64,000 bases of DNA from Methylotenera sp. (GCF_030684185.1 NZ_JAUXOY010000014.1:32001-96000); one strand, 5' to 3'. Shown: positions 18,832 through 28,011, numbered from the stretch's first letter. The notes: generated from the sequence alone by a model not told the origin. A program made the numbers and translations.

Positions 18832-18960
18832 CTAGTTATTAGCACGCGTATCTTGCGGGTATTGCTGTTCAGGAATATACAAAGGGCCTTTAGTGCCGCA
18901 GCTATTTAAAACAAAACATATAGATAAAAACAACAAAATGCGAACAGTATTTTTTTGCAT
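18832..18960 (-). CDS. lptM: Small LPS-assembly lipoprotein LptM (YifL family)
   Basis: A 42-residue gene found by translating the minus strand from the ATG at 18960. It has a lipoprotein signal peptide (ILLFLSICFVLNSC) with the lipid-anchored Cys at 21, followed at once by the LptM signature CGTKGPLYIP. LptM assists oxidative maturation of the outer-membrane LPS translocon LptD-LptE. The sequence match and its position directly ahead of lysA, as in E. coli yifL, make the call firm despite its size. Ribosome site is weak. Confidence 0.88.
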   Translation of the reverse strand: MQKNTVRILLFLSICFVLNSCGTKGPLYIPEQQYPQDTRANN

Positions 18961-19224
18961 ATATTTATAGTCTCAAAAGGATTGCGTCAAAGGTAAGTTT
19001 AAAGCGTAATGTTTATTACTTAATATTTATAACGTGGTAAATTTTAACATAAAGCTTTGCTTTGCTTTGCTTGGTTTGATTTGAGCTTAATTTTTTGGCT
19101 AATTTGACGATGCGGAATAACAAGAACATGCCGTTTATCCGTCAAGTTTCACCGACTATCAGCTGTCGCTAGACATTGACAAACAGCCTGTGCATGATGC
19201 ATGTAAGTAAAAAGGGGAAATAAA

Positions 19225-19692
19225 ATGTATTACAAAGCAAAAATTCAACTCAAAAGGCAGGCGGCTATTTTTCAGCGGGGCTTCACGTTAATTGAGGTAA
19301 TGATAGTGGTCGCCATAATAGGTATTTTGGCATCAATTGCTATGCCAAGTTATACAGATTACGTAATAAGAGCTAGCTTACCTGATGCAACAAGCACCCT
19401 CTCTGCAACCCGGGCGAGGCTAGAGCAGCATTTTCAAGATAACCGTGACTATCGAACCGTAGGCGCTTTTACATCTCCATGTGCCGCTATTGCAAATGCG
19501 GGTAAGTTCAGTTTTGCATGCTCTAACTTAACAGCGACTACTTATACCATTACTGCCACGGGTAGTGGACTTGTGGCTGATTTTACATACACAATTGATC
19601 AAGCCAATACCCAAAGTACTACAGGAGTAAAAACTGGTTGGGGTACCACCCCTGTAGCGTGTTGGCTAACAAAAAAAGGTGCAACTTGCTAA
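19225..19692 (+). CDS. pilE: Type IV pilin, PilE-like
   Basis: 155 residues with a class III prepilin leader cut at RG19/F20 and Glu5 of the mature protein ([24 protein letters not shown]). Two C-terminal cysteines, in [11 protein letters not shown], could form the D-loop disulfide. AGGGGA precedes the ATG. Unusually it opens the minor pilin cluster; in many Betaproteobacteria pilE closes it, after pilY1. It may be a minor pilin rather than the major subunit; no pilus motor or secretin genes are in the window. Confidence 0.9.
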   Translation: MYYKAKIQLKRQAAIFQRGFTLIEVMIVVAIIGILASIAMPSYTDYVIRASLPDATSTLSATRARLEQHFQDNRDYRTVGAFTSPCAAIANAGKFSFACSNLTATTYTITATGSGLVADFTYTIDQANTQSTTGVKTGWGTTPVACWLTKKGATC

Positions 19693-19705
19693 TGTGTAGA
19701 AGAAT

Positions 19706-20248
19706 ATGAAGAAAATAAGTAAAAATTTAGGCTTTTCATTGATAGAACTGATGGTTGCAGTTTCAGTGTTAGGTATCACTTTGGCATATGCAATGCCAAG
19801 TTTTTCTACCTGGATTCAAGACTCTAAAACCAGAACGATCGCTGAATCCTTACAAAATGGTATCCGGATAGCTCAGGTGGAGGCAGTTAATAAAGGGCGT
19901 CAGGTTGCTTTTTTTGTGACTACAGCCCAGCCCTCATCTAGCGCAGCAGCTTCAACTACGGGTAGTAACTGGGGTGTTAGAGTGGTTGTTCCAACGCAGG
20001 CGGATGCTGATGGCTACATACAAGGTGCAGTGTTGAATGGTGAGGGTGGCAGTGTTGTTGTGACTGCTTCGGCTGCAGAAATTAGATTTAACTCTATTGG
20101 CAGGCTGACAAACAGCACTAGTTTAGTGACTTACGATATTGCTAATCCAAAAGGAGAAAGGTCCTTAAGAGTGGTGGTTTCTAGTTCAGGTAGCGTCAGA
20201 ATGTGTGACCCAAGTAAAAGTATAGCTACTGCGCCGGATGGGTGTTGA
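19706..20248 (+). CDS. fimT: FimT/GspH-family minor pseudopilin
   Basis: 180 residues with prepilin cleavage at G9/F10 and Glu5 (FSLIELMVAV). Central GspH/FimT-type body with IRFNSIGRLT near residue 130 and a terminal Cys pair (MCDPS...DGC). Minor pilins of this type prime pilus assembly, and FimT proteins in some species bind DNA for competence. It starts 13 bases after pilE and overlaps the next gene's possible start, so the cluster is one operon. Confidence 0.9.
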   Translation: MKKISKNLGFSLIELMVAVSVLGITLAYAMPSFSTWIQDSKTRTIAESLQNGIRIAQVEAVNKGRQVAFFVTTAQPSSSAAASTTGSNWGVRVVVPTQADADGYIQGAVLNGEGGSVVVTASAAEIRFNSIGRLTNSTSLVTYDIANPKGERSLRVVVSSSGSVRMCDPSKSIATAPDGC

Positions 20249-20249
20249 T

Positions 20250-20657
20250 ATGAATAATAAATATAGTCATTTAAGAAAAAATAATTCAGGTGCTGTGTTG
20301 TTAGAGGTGTTGATTTCTATCCTACTCTTTGCTTTTGGTGTATTGGGTTTGGTGGGCATGCAAACAGTTGCAACTCAGAACTCGGTTAACTCGCAAGATA
20401 GAGCCGTAGCATCGATTTTAGCCAATGACATGGTGTCGCAAATGTGGGCTAAAAAAACTAGCACAATTGCCTCTGCCGCAATATCAGGAGATATAACAGC
20501 TTGGAAGTTAAAAGTGCAAAACTCCATATTGTCTAACGCCACAGGCGATGTAACTGAGGTTGCTGGCCTTGCAACGGTGGTTGTGACATGGAAAGCACCT
20601 ACTAAGCTCAGCACGGATAACGTAAACAAATATGAGACTAGCGTATTTGTTCAATAA
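20250..20657 (+). CDS. pilV: Type IV pilus modification/minor pilin PilV
   Basis: About 135 residues. Prepilin motif SG14/AVLLEVLI has Glu5 and the PilV-typical FGVLGLVGMQ helix continuation. The frame opens at an ATG (20238) inside fimT; the ATG at 20250, just after the fimT stop, gives the conventional leader. PilV is a minor subunit of the pilus-tip priming complex with PilW, PilX and FimU/FimT. Confidence 0.88.
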   Translation: MNNKYSHLRKNNSGAVLLEVLISILLFAFGVLGLVGMQTVATQNSVNSQDRAVASILANDMVSQMWAKKTSTIASAAISGDITAWKLKVQNSILSNATGDVTEVAGLATVVVTWKAPTKLSTDNVNKYETSVFVQ

Positions 20658-20757
20658 CGCAGAATCAAACAGTAAACGATAAAGATTCAGCAATAAAAGC
20701 TAGACAAGAGTCATATTAAGAAGCATAGATGAGAGATAGTTTAGGAATAAAATTTTA

Positions 20758-21939
20758 ATGAAAACCCTCGACAACAGACAATTATTTAAGCAGCCACCAG
20801 CAAAGCAAATGGGCTTTTCACTCATTGAGCTTATGGTGGGTTTGGTCATTGGCTTACTTATGTCGTTAGTAGTTTATAACGTATTGAACGTTAATGAAGG
20901 TAGAAAAAGAACCACCACTTCATTAAACGACATCAATCAAGCTGGCAGTTATGCAATATATCAATTAGATAAGCTTGTACGAAGTGCAGGTAGTGGCTTT
21001 ACCAGTGGTGGCGATAAGGTCGGAGCTGATTACGCTTTTGGATGCAGGCTAGATATGGCTTTAAGTGGTACGCAGCTTACTCCGGCAATTACAGCTTTCC
21101 CTGCACCTTTTAACACAGTAAGCACCACTATCAGAGTAGCGCCAGTGCTTATATATGATGGTGCTGCAGGGGCAGGTGGCGATGTGATTGTTACCATGTC
21201 AGGGAATGCGGGTTTGGGTGAATCACCCACTAGTTTTTCAAATACGCCCACTACAGCTTTGCTTAAATTAGTCAATCATGCTGGCGTTCGCGCCAATGAC
21301 GTTGTATTGCTGGCAGATATATCTGCCACAAACGTTTTGCCGTGTTTGATGCAGCAAGTCGCATCAGCTTTTATTCCAACTGCTGGTGGCAGCAATGTTG
21401 CTTTAGCGGGAAATTACTACACCGCTACCATTAACTCGCGGTCTGTTGCAGACTTTACTGCAACTTCTCAGGTCGTTAATTTGGGGCAGGCGCCTAATCT
21501 TAATATGTTTGCAGTGGGTGCAAACAATACGTTGATGAAATACGACCTAATGCAGAGCAGACAAATCAGTGCAACTGCCGCAGACCCAAACCCCAGTGTT
21601 TATGTAGATGGAGTTTATCAAATGCACGCACTTTATGGGGTTGATACCAGCCCTGCAACCTCATCATTAACGTGGGTTGCCCCAACGGGCGTGTTTTCAT
21701 CTGCTAATTTGCTTGCAGGCACATTAACCGCGGCTACAAATTTAAAAAGAATTAAAGCCATTAAGATTGGTGTAGTGATGCGTACATCCTTGCTAGAAAA
21801 TCAAACTGTTAATGCTGCAACATTGCAGTTATTTGAGGATACAACAATACCTGTAACTGTAAATTTAAACCCTGTTACTTTCCGCTATCGTAGTTTTGAA
21901 GCGGTGATTCCGTTACGCAATACACTGATGTTGAAATAG
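20758..21939 (+). CDS. pilW: Minor pilin PilW
   Basis: 393 residues, large as usual for PilW. The leader is cut at MG19/F20, with Glu5 in FSLIELMVGLVIGLLMS. The long globular body is rich in Ala, Thr and Asn. PilW links PilX-PilY1 to the rest of the tip complex. A 100-base gap separates it from pilV; I see no hairpin or firm promoter there. Confidence 0.9.
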   Translation: MKTLDNRQLFKQPPAKQMGFSLIELMVGLVIGLLMSLVVYNVLNVNEGRKRTTTSLNDINQAGSYAIYQLDKLVRSAGSGFTSGGDKVGADYAFGCRLDMALSGTQLTPAITAFPAPFNTVSTTIRVAPVLIYDGAAGAGGDVIVTMSGNAGLGESPTSFSNTPTTALLKLVNHAGVRANDVVLLADISATNVLPCLMQQVASAFIPTAGGSNVALAGNYYTATINSRSVADFTATSQVVNLGQAPNLNMFAVGANNTLMKYDLMQSRQISATAADPNPSVYVDGVYQMHALYGVDTSPATSSLTWVAPTGVFSSANLLAGTLTAATNLKRIKAIKIGVVMRTSLLENQTVNAATLQLFEDTTIPVTVNLNPVTFRYRSFEAVIPLRNTLMLK

Positions 21940-22008
21940 GCTGTATCTATATAAAATTAATTGGGCCATGCACTTATTACTTAAATTCAAGTTTTAAAAA
22001 TACTAACT

Positions 22009-22617
22009 ATGACTAATCTACAAAAATTTAATTTACCAAGCGCCGCTAAGCAGTCAGGGGTGGTGCTATTTATCACACTGGTCGCATTAGTGATTATGCT
22101 GATTGCCAGTGTTGCTTTAATTCGGTCTACAGATACCAATCTTTTAATTTCAGGAAGTTTGGCTTTTAAAAGAGATATTGTAAACCAGGCTGAAAGAAGC
22201 ATGCCAAGCATTAGAACCAAGTTCACATCAGGGGTCTTAGCAACCAGTGCTTCAAAACAAGTGAATAGCGTAGTGAATGACAATTACTACGCCACAATTC
22301 AACCTAGTAGCGCATTGGGTATTCCGAATATATTGCTCAATACAACCACCTTTGATGCGGCTATGCCTAATAACAACATTACTTATGCAGGTGGAGGCAT
22401 TACCATTCGCTATGTGATAGACCGCATGTGTTTAGCAACGGGTGAAATTTCACCAAGTAATTGTACGATTAGCAAGGCTGGAACTGACTTAGGTGGTGGT
22501 AAAAAGCAAATTTTAGGTAAGCTTTCTGGTGAAGACGGTGTGGTGTACAGAATCAGTTTACGAGCTACCGGCCCTAAAAATACAGAAGCATTTATGCAGT
22601 CTACTTTTACAATTTAA
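22009..22617 (+). CDS. pilX: Minor pilin PilX
   Basis: 202 residues. Class III leader ends QSG17/VVLFITLVALVIML. Mature position 5 is Ile, not Glu, as in PilX/GspK-type tip subunits, which lack Glu5 because they enter the pilus first. This supports a position at the tip next to PilY1. It begins 69 bases after pilW and ends 21 bases before pilY1. Confidence 0.88.
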   Translation: MTNLQKFNLPSAAKQSGVVLFITLVALVIMLIASVALIRSTDTNLLISGSLAFKRDIVNQAERSMPSIRTKFTSGVLATSASKQVNSVVNDNYYATIQPSSALGIPNILLNTTTFDAAMPNNNITYAGGGITIRYVIDRMCLATGEISPSNCTISKAGTDLGGGKKQILGKLSGEDGVVYRISLRATGPKNTEAFMQSTFTI

Positions 22618-22638
22618 TTAGTTTATATCGAGAATATT

Positions 22639-25600
22639 ATGTTTAAATTTATAAAACAATTAACGTTATCAGCCATTTTGGTTTTTCCGTTGACCTCAAC
22701 AGGGGCGACAGACTTAGCAGATAAACCGATATTAACGGGCAATTCAGTACAAGGGAATGTGACGCTTGCTTTGTCGGTAGAGTTTCCTACGGCGCTGGGG
22801 TCTTCTTATACCGGTGCTTACAATAACGCGATTGATTACATAGGATATTTTGATAATAAAAAATGTTATGACTATAAAGGTGATACAAATGTAGAGCTAC
22901 GGTACTTTGTGCCTAGAGCTGCTGCAGCAGTTAATCATCAGTGTCCGGTAGCATCAGCATGGAGCGGTAATTTTCTTAACTACGCGCTAACACAGACCAT
23001 AGACCCGTTAAGAAAAGCCTTAACAGGCGGTCATAGAAGCGTAGACACCGCAAGTTTAACGGTGCTTGAAAAGGCGTTTGCATCTGGGCAAGGTGGCACA
23101 GTGAACACGCCATCAATTGCCGCAAATGCTAATTTGTATACACCTTTTACATGGACGACTGTGAATTTAAGAATCGCTGGCCTTGGTAAAAAGTTCCGCA
23201 TTACCAATACTGGCACTCTTGCTAATGCAGGCACTGAAATAGGCACTACCGCTGTTGCCACCATTCCAGTTGCCCCGCCTAATGCCAATATATATGAGTT
23301 TTATGCGCGGGCTAACGTGTGCGTGGCAGGCATGCTGGAAGACAATTGCACCCAGTATGGCGCAAATTATAAACCAACAGGACTGATTCAGAAAAACTCA
23401 AAAAAATTGAATTTTGCAGCATTTGGTTATCTCAATGATCCGGGTAGAGCGCCTGTAACAGTAGATGACAACAGGAATAGGCGAATAGACGGTGGTGTAC
23501 TTAGAGCGAAAATGGCACCGTTAGGTCCATTGGTAGCAAACCCTGGTTCTGCTGATACTCTAAACCCTAATCCAGAATGGGATGCCAATACCGGTGTTTT
23601 CATCACCAACCCAGACACGGCTGCGGCTACCGCTTCTGGTGTTCCAAATAGCGGTGTCATTAATTACTTGAATAAATTTGGGTTGACGTCAGGTAGCTAT
23701 AAGAAGTATGACCCAGTTAGTGAGCTTTATTACACAGCGATCCGCTATTTAAAGAACCAAGGAAATGTGCCAGCGTATTCAAGTATGGCTGAATATACCG
23801 CCGCTGAAAGATTAACATTAATTGACGGTTTTCCAGTCATTAACACTTGGAATGACCCTATCTCGTATTCATGTCAAGCCAACTTTATTATTGGGGTTGG
23901 AGATACCAATACCCACGTGGATGGTAATTTGCCTGGCAGTACTACGCCTGGGGTACCCTCAGCAGCAATGCCAGCAATAGTTGCAGGTGATACCACAGTG
24001 AATGCCAGAACAGCAACAAATAGAGTTGGCGCATTACAAGGTATAGGTGCTATTGGCGGATATTGGAGTGGAACCAATAATACCAGGCTAATGGCAGGGC
24101 TGGCGTTTGACTCGCATACCGTTGATATGCGACCAGACCTTGCAGGTAAACAGACTGTGACCACCTATTGGCTGGACGTGCTCGAAAGCGGGTTTGTGGC
24201 TAACAGCCAGTATTTTCTAGCGACTAAATTCGGCGGTTTTGATGTACCAACAGGGTTTGATCCATATTTAGGACCAACCGTGGCTTTGCCTGTAGCAACA
24301 TGGGATAAAAATGGTGATGGAGACCCTGATACTTACTATAGAGCCAACAATCCTGCGGCCATGATAACTGGCCTGGATAAAGCTTTTGCGGATATTTTAA
24401 GCAAGTTGTCAGGCTCATCTAACACCTTTGCCGTGGCTAGCCCAAGCGTTATAACAGGCTCTATGAGTTTTGCTACAAGCTACAAGGCGGACACCTGGAC
24501 AGGCAATGTAGTGGGTAATACCGTTACTTTTGCCGGGGATATACCAGTAGAAACAGTGGCATGGAACGCATCGGCAAAATTAGATGCACAAGCTGCAGGT
24601 ACTGGCTGGAATACTGCCAGAAAAATTGCCACATCAAATTGTGTGCCAGGCGCTGATGGAACTCAAATCTGTCCATCACCAGCAGGAATTCCATTTAGAT
24701 CGGCTGATCTGACGACAGCAGCGCTCTTGTCAAACTTTTCTGCGATTCCTGCGGATCAGGCAAATGCAGTGAATTTTTTGCGTGGGGATGCAAGTAATAC
24801 GGGTTCGTCAGGTACTGCAAGCTTTAGAACACGTACTAGTGTGCTGGGTGATATTGTGAACTCTAAAGTTGTGGCAGTTGGTCCGCCACGGTCACCTTAT
24901 ACTGATGAGTTTAATCCTGGTTATCAACAATTTAAAATCGATAATGCAGGTCGTTCAACAGTGGCTTATGTGGGAGCTAATGATGGTATGTTACATGCAT
25001 TTAACGGTGTGCCTACTGGAGGTAACGAGTTGTTTGCTTATGTGCCTAATGCTGTCATTAAAGGCCCAACCAATACACCTTATGATAATGGCATAGGGGC
25101 ACTTGCAAAACCTTCATATGACCATAAATATTATGTAGATGCTACACCTGCGATTGAAGACGTAAAATTTTCCGATAATACCTGGCATTCACTTTTAATC
25201 GGCGGTTTAGGTAAAGGCGGCAAGGCTTACTATGCCTTAGATGTGACTAACCCTGCAGGCATTACCAGCGAAGCCAGTTTGAGCAGTAAAGTGTTGTGGG
25301 AGTTTACCCATAAGGATATGGGCTATACATACGATACGCCGTTAGTGGTTAAAACAAAAAAATATGGCTGGACAGTGATTCTTACTTCCGGCTATAACAA
25401 CGTTGATGGTAAAGGATACTTTTTCTTAGTAAACCCTGAGACAGGTGCTTTACTGGAAACCATTTCAACTGGCGAAGGATCCACCACCAACGATGCAGGT
25501 TTGGCACATGTGAATGCATTTGTTGCTGATGCCAGAGACTCATTAGCAGATGCAGCCTATGCTGGTGATGCGTTGGGCAATGTGTGGCGTTTAGATCTTT

Positions 25601-26307
25601 CAGATGCCAGTACTATACCAGCACCTATCAAAATAGCGGCTTTTGGCTCAAATCAACCAATTACGGTGTCACCTTTAATTGAAATAGATAAGAGCACCTT
25701 GAAACGTTATGTTTTTGTTGGCACAGGACGTATATTGGCGGATAGTGATGTGAGTAATACTCAGGCACAAACTTTTTATGCGATTTTAGACGGCACCCAA
25801 AGTCAGCCATTTACTGCCGGCACATTGCCAACAGGCGGTTCATATCCTGTAACGCGAAGCCAGATGGTTGATAACACCAGCACGGTAGCTACAACTGGCG
25901 TAATTGCAGATAGTTCAAAACCAATGGGTTACTATATAGATTTAGGCTCTAATGGAGCTTCGCCTTACCGGGTCAATGTGGAAATGATTAGCTCTGCCGG
26001 CGTGGTTGCCTTTGCGGCCAATTCGTTAGGCGGCGATGCGTGCAATCCTTCTGGCAGCAACAAGCTCTATGCGCTGGCTTATGGTAGCGGTAAGTCTGCG
26101 ATTTTAGACAGCGGTGGAAATGTTATTGCTTCATATCCTGGTACTGGGCTAGCAACAAATGTATCGTTTTTCAGGAAGGATGGTACTTCAACCAGCAGAA
26201 TTAGCATAAGTAATGATGCTGGGAATAGTGATAACATTCAGGTTAATCCAGCAAGTGCTACAGGGTTTACACCATTAAATTGGCGCGAGCTTCCGACATC
26301 TGATTAG
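22639..26307 (+). CDS. pilY1: PilY1/PilC-family pilus-tip protein
   Basis: 1222 residues with a signal peptide (to about GATDLADK). The C-terminal third is the PilC seven-bladed beta-propeller, beginning near TSVLGDIVNSKVVAVG and containing YVGANDGMLHAFNG. A calcium-loop motif, DKNGDGDPD at residues 556-564, matches the DxDxDGxxD-type site that controls PilT-driven retraction in Pseudomonas PilY1. A second DNRNRRIDGG loop lies near residue 276. I see no clear von Willebrand A (MIDAS) motif in the N-terminal half. PilY1 is a tip adhesin and mechanosensor and promotes pilus extension; adhesion target unknown. Confidence 0.94.
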   Translation: MFKFIKQLTLSAILVFPLTSTGATDLADKPILTGNSVQGNVTLALSVEFPTALGSSYTGAYNNAIDYIGYFDNKKCYDYKGDTNVELRYFVPRAAAAVNHQCPVASAWSGNFLNYALTQTIDPLRKALTGGHRSVDTASLTVLEKAFASGQGGTVNTPSIAANANLYTPFTWTTVNLRIAGLGKKFRITNTGTLANAGTEIGTTAVATIPVAPPNANIYEFYARANVCVAGMLEDNCTQYGANYKPTGLIQKNSKKLNFAAFGYLNDPGRAPVTVDDNRNRRIDGGVLRAKMAPLGPLVANPGSADTLNPNPEWDANTGVFITNPDTAAATASGVPNSGVINYLNKFGLTSGSYKKYDPVSELYYTAIRYLKNQGNVPAYSSMAEYTAAERLTLIDGFPVINTWNDPISYSCQANFIIGVGDTNTHVDGNLPGSTTPGVPSAAMPAIVAGDTTVNARTATNRVGALQGIGAIGGYWSGTNNTRLMAGLAFDSHTVDMRPDLAGKQTVTTYWLDVLESGFVANSQYFLATKFGGFDVPTGFDPYLGPTVALPVATWDKNGDGDPDTYYRANNPAAMITGLDKAFADILSKLSGSSNTFAVASPSVITGSMSFATSYKADTWTGNVVGNTVTFAGDIPVETVAWNASAKLDAQAAGTGWNTARKIATSNCVPGADGTQICPSPAGIPFRSADLTTAALLSNFSAIPADQANAVNFLRGDASNTGSSGTASFRTRTSVLGDIVNSKVVAVGPPRSPYTDEFNPGYQQFKIDNAGRSTVAYVGANDGMLHAFNGVPTGGNELFAYVPNAVIKGPTNTPYDNGIGALAKPSYDHKYYVDATPAIEDVKFSDNTWHSLLIGGLGKGGKAYYALDVTNPAGITSEASLSSKVLWEFTHKDMGYTYDTPLVVKTKKYGWTVILTSGYNNVDGKGYFFLVNPETGALLETISTGEGSTTNDAGLAHVNAFVADARDSLADAAYAGDALGNVWRLDLSDASTIPAPIKIAAFGSNQPITVSPLIEIDKSTLKRYVFVGTGRILADSDVSNTQAQTFYAILDGTQSQPFTAGTLPTGGSYPVTRSQMVDNTSTVATTGVIADSSKPMGYYIDLGSNGASPYRVNVEMISSAGVVAFAANSLGGDACNPSGSNKLYALAYGSGKSAILDSGGNVIASYPGTGLATNVSFFRKDGTSTSRISISNDAGNSDNIQVNPASATGFTPLNWRELPTSD

Positions 26308-26321
26308 TTAATTTGATAGAG

Positions 26322-26984
26322 ATGCGTTGCAAGCTACCAATTGCTGTACTTGTGTCTGTGTTGGTGCATATATTTTTGATAGCTAATTTGACATTACCTA
26401 TCAATACGAATCTTAATAAGCAGTATATTGACACCGAGTTAGCAAAACCCAACTTGAGCGCTAACGTGTTTCAGGTTGGGTTTTTAATTTTGAGCCAGCC
26501 AAAATTGTTGCGGTTAGAAAGAGAGTTAGCAATAACGGAGTATGCTAAACCTTTAGAGAATTCTAATAAAAGTGACGACATCAATCTGTTGGCAAAAAAT
26601 AGGCATGACATTCAAATAGAGCCAATGAAAAAAGAATTGGGATTACCATTAATAACATTGACTAAAAATACGCTAAGCTCTGGCAATGAAGACCTATTGA
26701 GTCGATATTTAAAACCTAGCGATGTAGATATAACGGCAATACCACTACATGGTATAGAGCCGCCAATGCCAACAAGTATCAATAAGTTGCTGGTAGTTTA
26801 TCAGTTAAGAATTTTTATCAACAAAAATGGTAACGTAGATCAGGTTGTTAACCTGGATAGAGGCAATACAGAACCACTTTTTTATGCGGAAATTGAAGCG
26901 CAAGTAAAAAAACTGGAGTTTATACCAGCACGGAAAAAAGGAGTTGAGGTAGACAGTTATATTGAAATTGCTTTGGAAATTTAG
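26322..26984 (+). CDS. TonB-like periplasmic protein closing the pilin cluster
   Basis: About 220 residues. A single N-terminal membrane segment (LPIAVLVSVLVHIFLIANL) carries an S-x3-H motif (SVLVH) like TonB. The C-terminal 80 residues (LLVVYQLRIFINKNGNVDQV, then EAQVKKLEFIPARKKGVEVDSYIEI) match a TonB C-terminal fold. The frame opens at TTG 26313, 5 bases after pilY1; ATG 26322 is the likelier start. Same strand and tight spacing suggest co-transcription with the pilins. A link between a TonB-type protein and pilus biogenesis is not one I recognise; it may be a passenger. Confidence 0.7.
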   Translation: MRCKLPIAVLVSVLVHIFLIANLTLPINTNLNKQYIDTELAKPNLSANVFQVGFLILSQPKLLRLERELAITEYAKPLENSNKSDDINLLAKNRHDIQIEPMKKELGLPLITLTKNTLSSGNEDLLSRYLKPSDVDITAIPLHGIEPPMPTSINKLLVVYQLRIFINKNGNVDQVVNLDRGNTEPLFYAEIEAQVKKLEFIPARKKGVEVDSYIEIALEI

Positions 26985-26998
26985 TCCAGTTGTAGACT

Positions 26999-27502
26999 TT
27001 ATTTTTTTAACAGCTTATTAGTAACAATGCCGTTTATTAAACCAAAAAATAAAGCTGCAACAGCAAACATCGGTATTAAATAACTTACCCCTGCATGCGG
27101 GATTAGCCATAGGCGCACAATAATCAACTGCCCGGCAATGTGTGCAAAAGCAGCCAAAATACTCAATGAAATTGGGCTAAACCATTTTTTGGGTAAGCGC
27201 ATGCCCATCCAAAGCACCGCTAAACTCAAAACAGCGCCACTTAAACTTAATAAAAATGTAGGTGACAAAAACTGCCCCAGTAATAAGCTGCTGGCAAATA
27301 CGCGCAATATGCTTACCCAGGCAGCTGTTTTAAAACCATATTGGTATAACACATATAAGGTGACGATGTTGGCTATGCCAGGTTTCACGCCAGGCAAAGG
27401 TGAAGGTATAACGGCTTCTACCATGTGTAAAGCAATGGCGAAAGCCGCGAGCTTGGCTATGCGGTGGTCGTCGGCTGTGGTTTGAATCTGGGTGGGTTTC
27501 AA
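26999..27502 (-). CDS. Gx transporter-family membrane protein (Hpre_diP_synt_I fold)
   Basis: 167 residues, five or six hydrophobic helices, with the family start HMVEAVIPSPLPGVKPGIANIVTLY. The family was once called heptaprenyl diphosphate synthase component I but looks like an ECF-type substrate-binding membrane protein. It recurs beside ApbE and NusG_II proteins, as here, suggesting a role in flavin or cofactor supply to a membrane flavoprotein. The start is TTG at 27502, overlapping the GIY-YIG stop, with AAGGA about 9 bases upstream. Function is inference. Confidence 0.8.
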   Translation of the reverse strand: MKPTQIQTTADDHRIAKLAAFAIALHMVEAVIPSPLPGVKPGIANIVTLYVLYQYGFKTAAWVSILRVFASSLLLGQFLSPTFLLSLSGAVLSLAVLWMGMRLPKKWFSPISLSILAAFAHIAGQLIIVRLWLIPHAGVSYLIPMFAVAALFFGLINGIVTNKLLKK

Positions 27503-27975
27503 TGTACTTGGTCCTTGGCTTCGACCACTTCGACAAGCTCAGTGACCGAAACAAGCTCAGAGCAGGCAGGTTTAGATATCCCTTCGACAGGCTCAGGGAA
27601 CGTGGTGTTGGCTGTGGTTCGACAAAGCTCACTATCCAAGCCTGTCGCGGTGGCTGAGCCTGTCGCGGTGGCTGAGCCTGTCGAAGCCAAAACCTTAGCA
27701 GAAGAATTTAAAGCTAAAGCAGGTAAATCTTCATATCGTCGAGCTATCAATGCTATTTTTTTTGCACGGCTCCAGCCTTGTACTTGTTTTTCTCTGTAAA
27801 ACGCCTCGTCAATCTGTGCAAACTCTTCACAAAAAACTAACTCTACTGGCAATCTACTTTTTGTATGGTTAGCACCTAAGTCATTATTATGTTCCCATAT
27901 TCGTTTTTCTAAATTGACGGTGCTGCCAGTATAAAAGCTACCATCAGCGCATTTCAGAATATACATATATGGCAT
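27499..27975 (-). CDS. GIY-YIG family small nuclease with repeat-encoded C-terminal tail
   Basis: 158 residues. Residues 1-90 are a complete stand-alone GIY-YIG domain: MYILKC and FYTGSTVNLEKRIWEHN give the two motif strands, Arg/Glu follow in EKRIWEH, and FCEEF plus YREKQVQGWSRAKKIALI complete it. Typical homologues end near residue 95. Here about 65 more residues (including STGSATATGSATATG and TELVEVVE) are read from REP-like DNA. The gene sits between nusG_II and the Gx transporter, interrupting an otherwise typical trio, and lies within 39-bp direct repeats. It has its own TATAAT (27988-27993) and AAGG ribosome site. Its target is unknown; the tail may be a harmless read-through. Confidence 0.88.
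   Translation of the reverse strand: MPYMYILKCADGSFYTGSTVNLEKRIWEHNNDLGANHTKSRLPVELVFCEEFAQIDEAFYREKQVQGWSRAKKIALIARRYEDLPALALNSSAKVLASTGSATATGSATATGLDSELCRTTANTTFPEPVEGISKPACSELVSVTELVEVVEAKDQVH
27519..27690. repeat. REP-like array inside the 3' end of the GIY-YIG gene
   Basis: Several copies of the REP core in both orientations (CTTCGACAAGCTCAGTGACC, CCCTTCGACAGGCTCAGGGAA, GGTTCGACAAAGCTCAC, CTGAGCCTGTCGAAG). It includes an exact 18-base tandem duplication, CCTGTCGCGGTGGCTGAG, at 27641-27658 and 27659-27676. Bases 27519-27557 are a 39-base perfect direct repeat of 28019-28057. Confidence 0.88.
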
Positions 27976-27987
27976 TGTAGACCTTAA

Positions 27988-27993
27988 ATTATA
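27988..27993 (-). promoter_or_regulatory. -10 box for the GIY-YIG gene
   Basis: TATAAT on the minus strand, 12 bases before the ATG at 27975, with AAGG between as ribosome site. No clear -35 is seen at 16-18 bases. Confidence 0.4.
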
Positions 27994-28011
27994 GTATGAG
28001 GTGTTATGGTT

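Noticed and set aside
19055-19069. CTTTG repeated three times upstream of pilE as a phase-variation tract
   Set aside because: Three copies is too few to be unstable, and it is about 155 bases upstream of the start codon with no promoter linked to it.
27330-27799. Other frames in the REP-rich region (peptides such as SLSLSKG and VAEPVEAKT)
   Set aside because: They are repeat DNA read in other frames, with no conserved domain or ribosome site.
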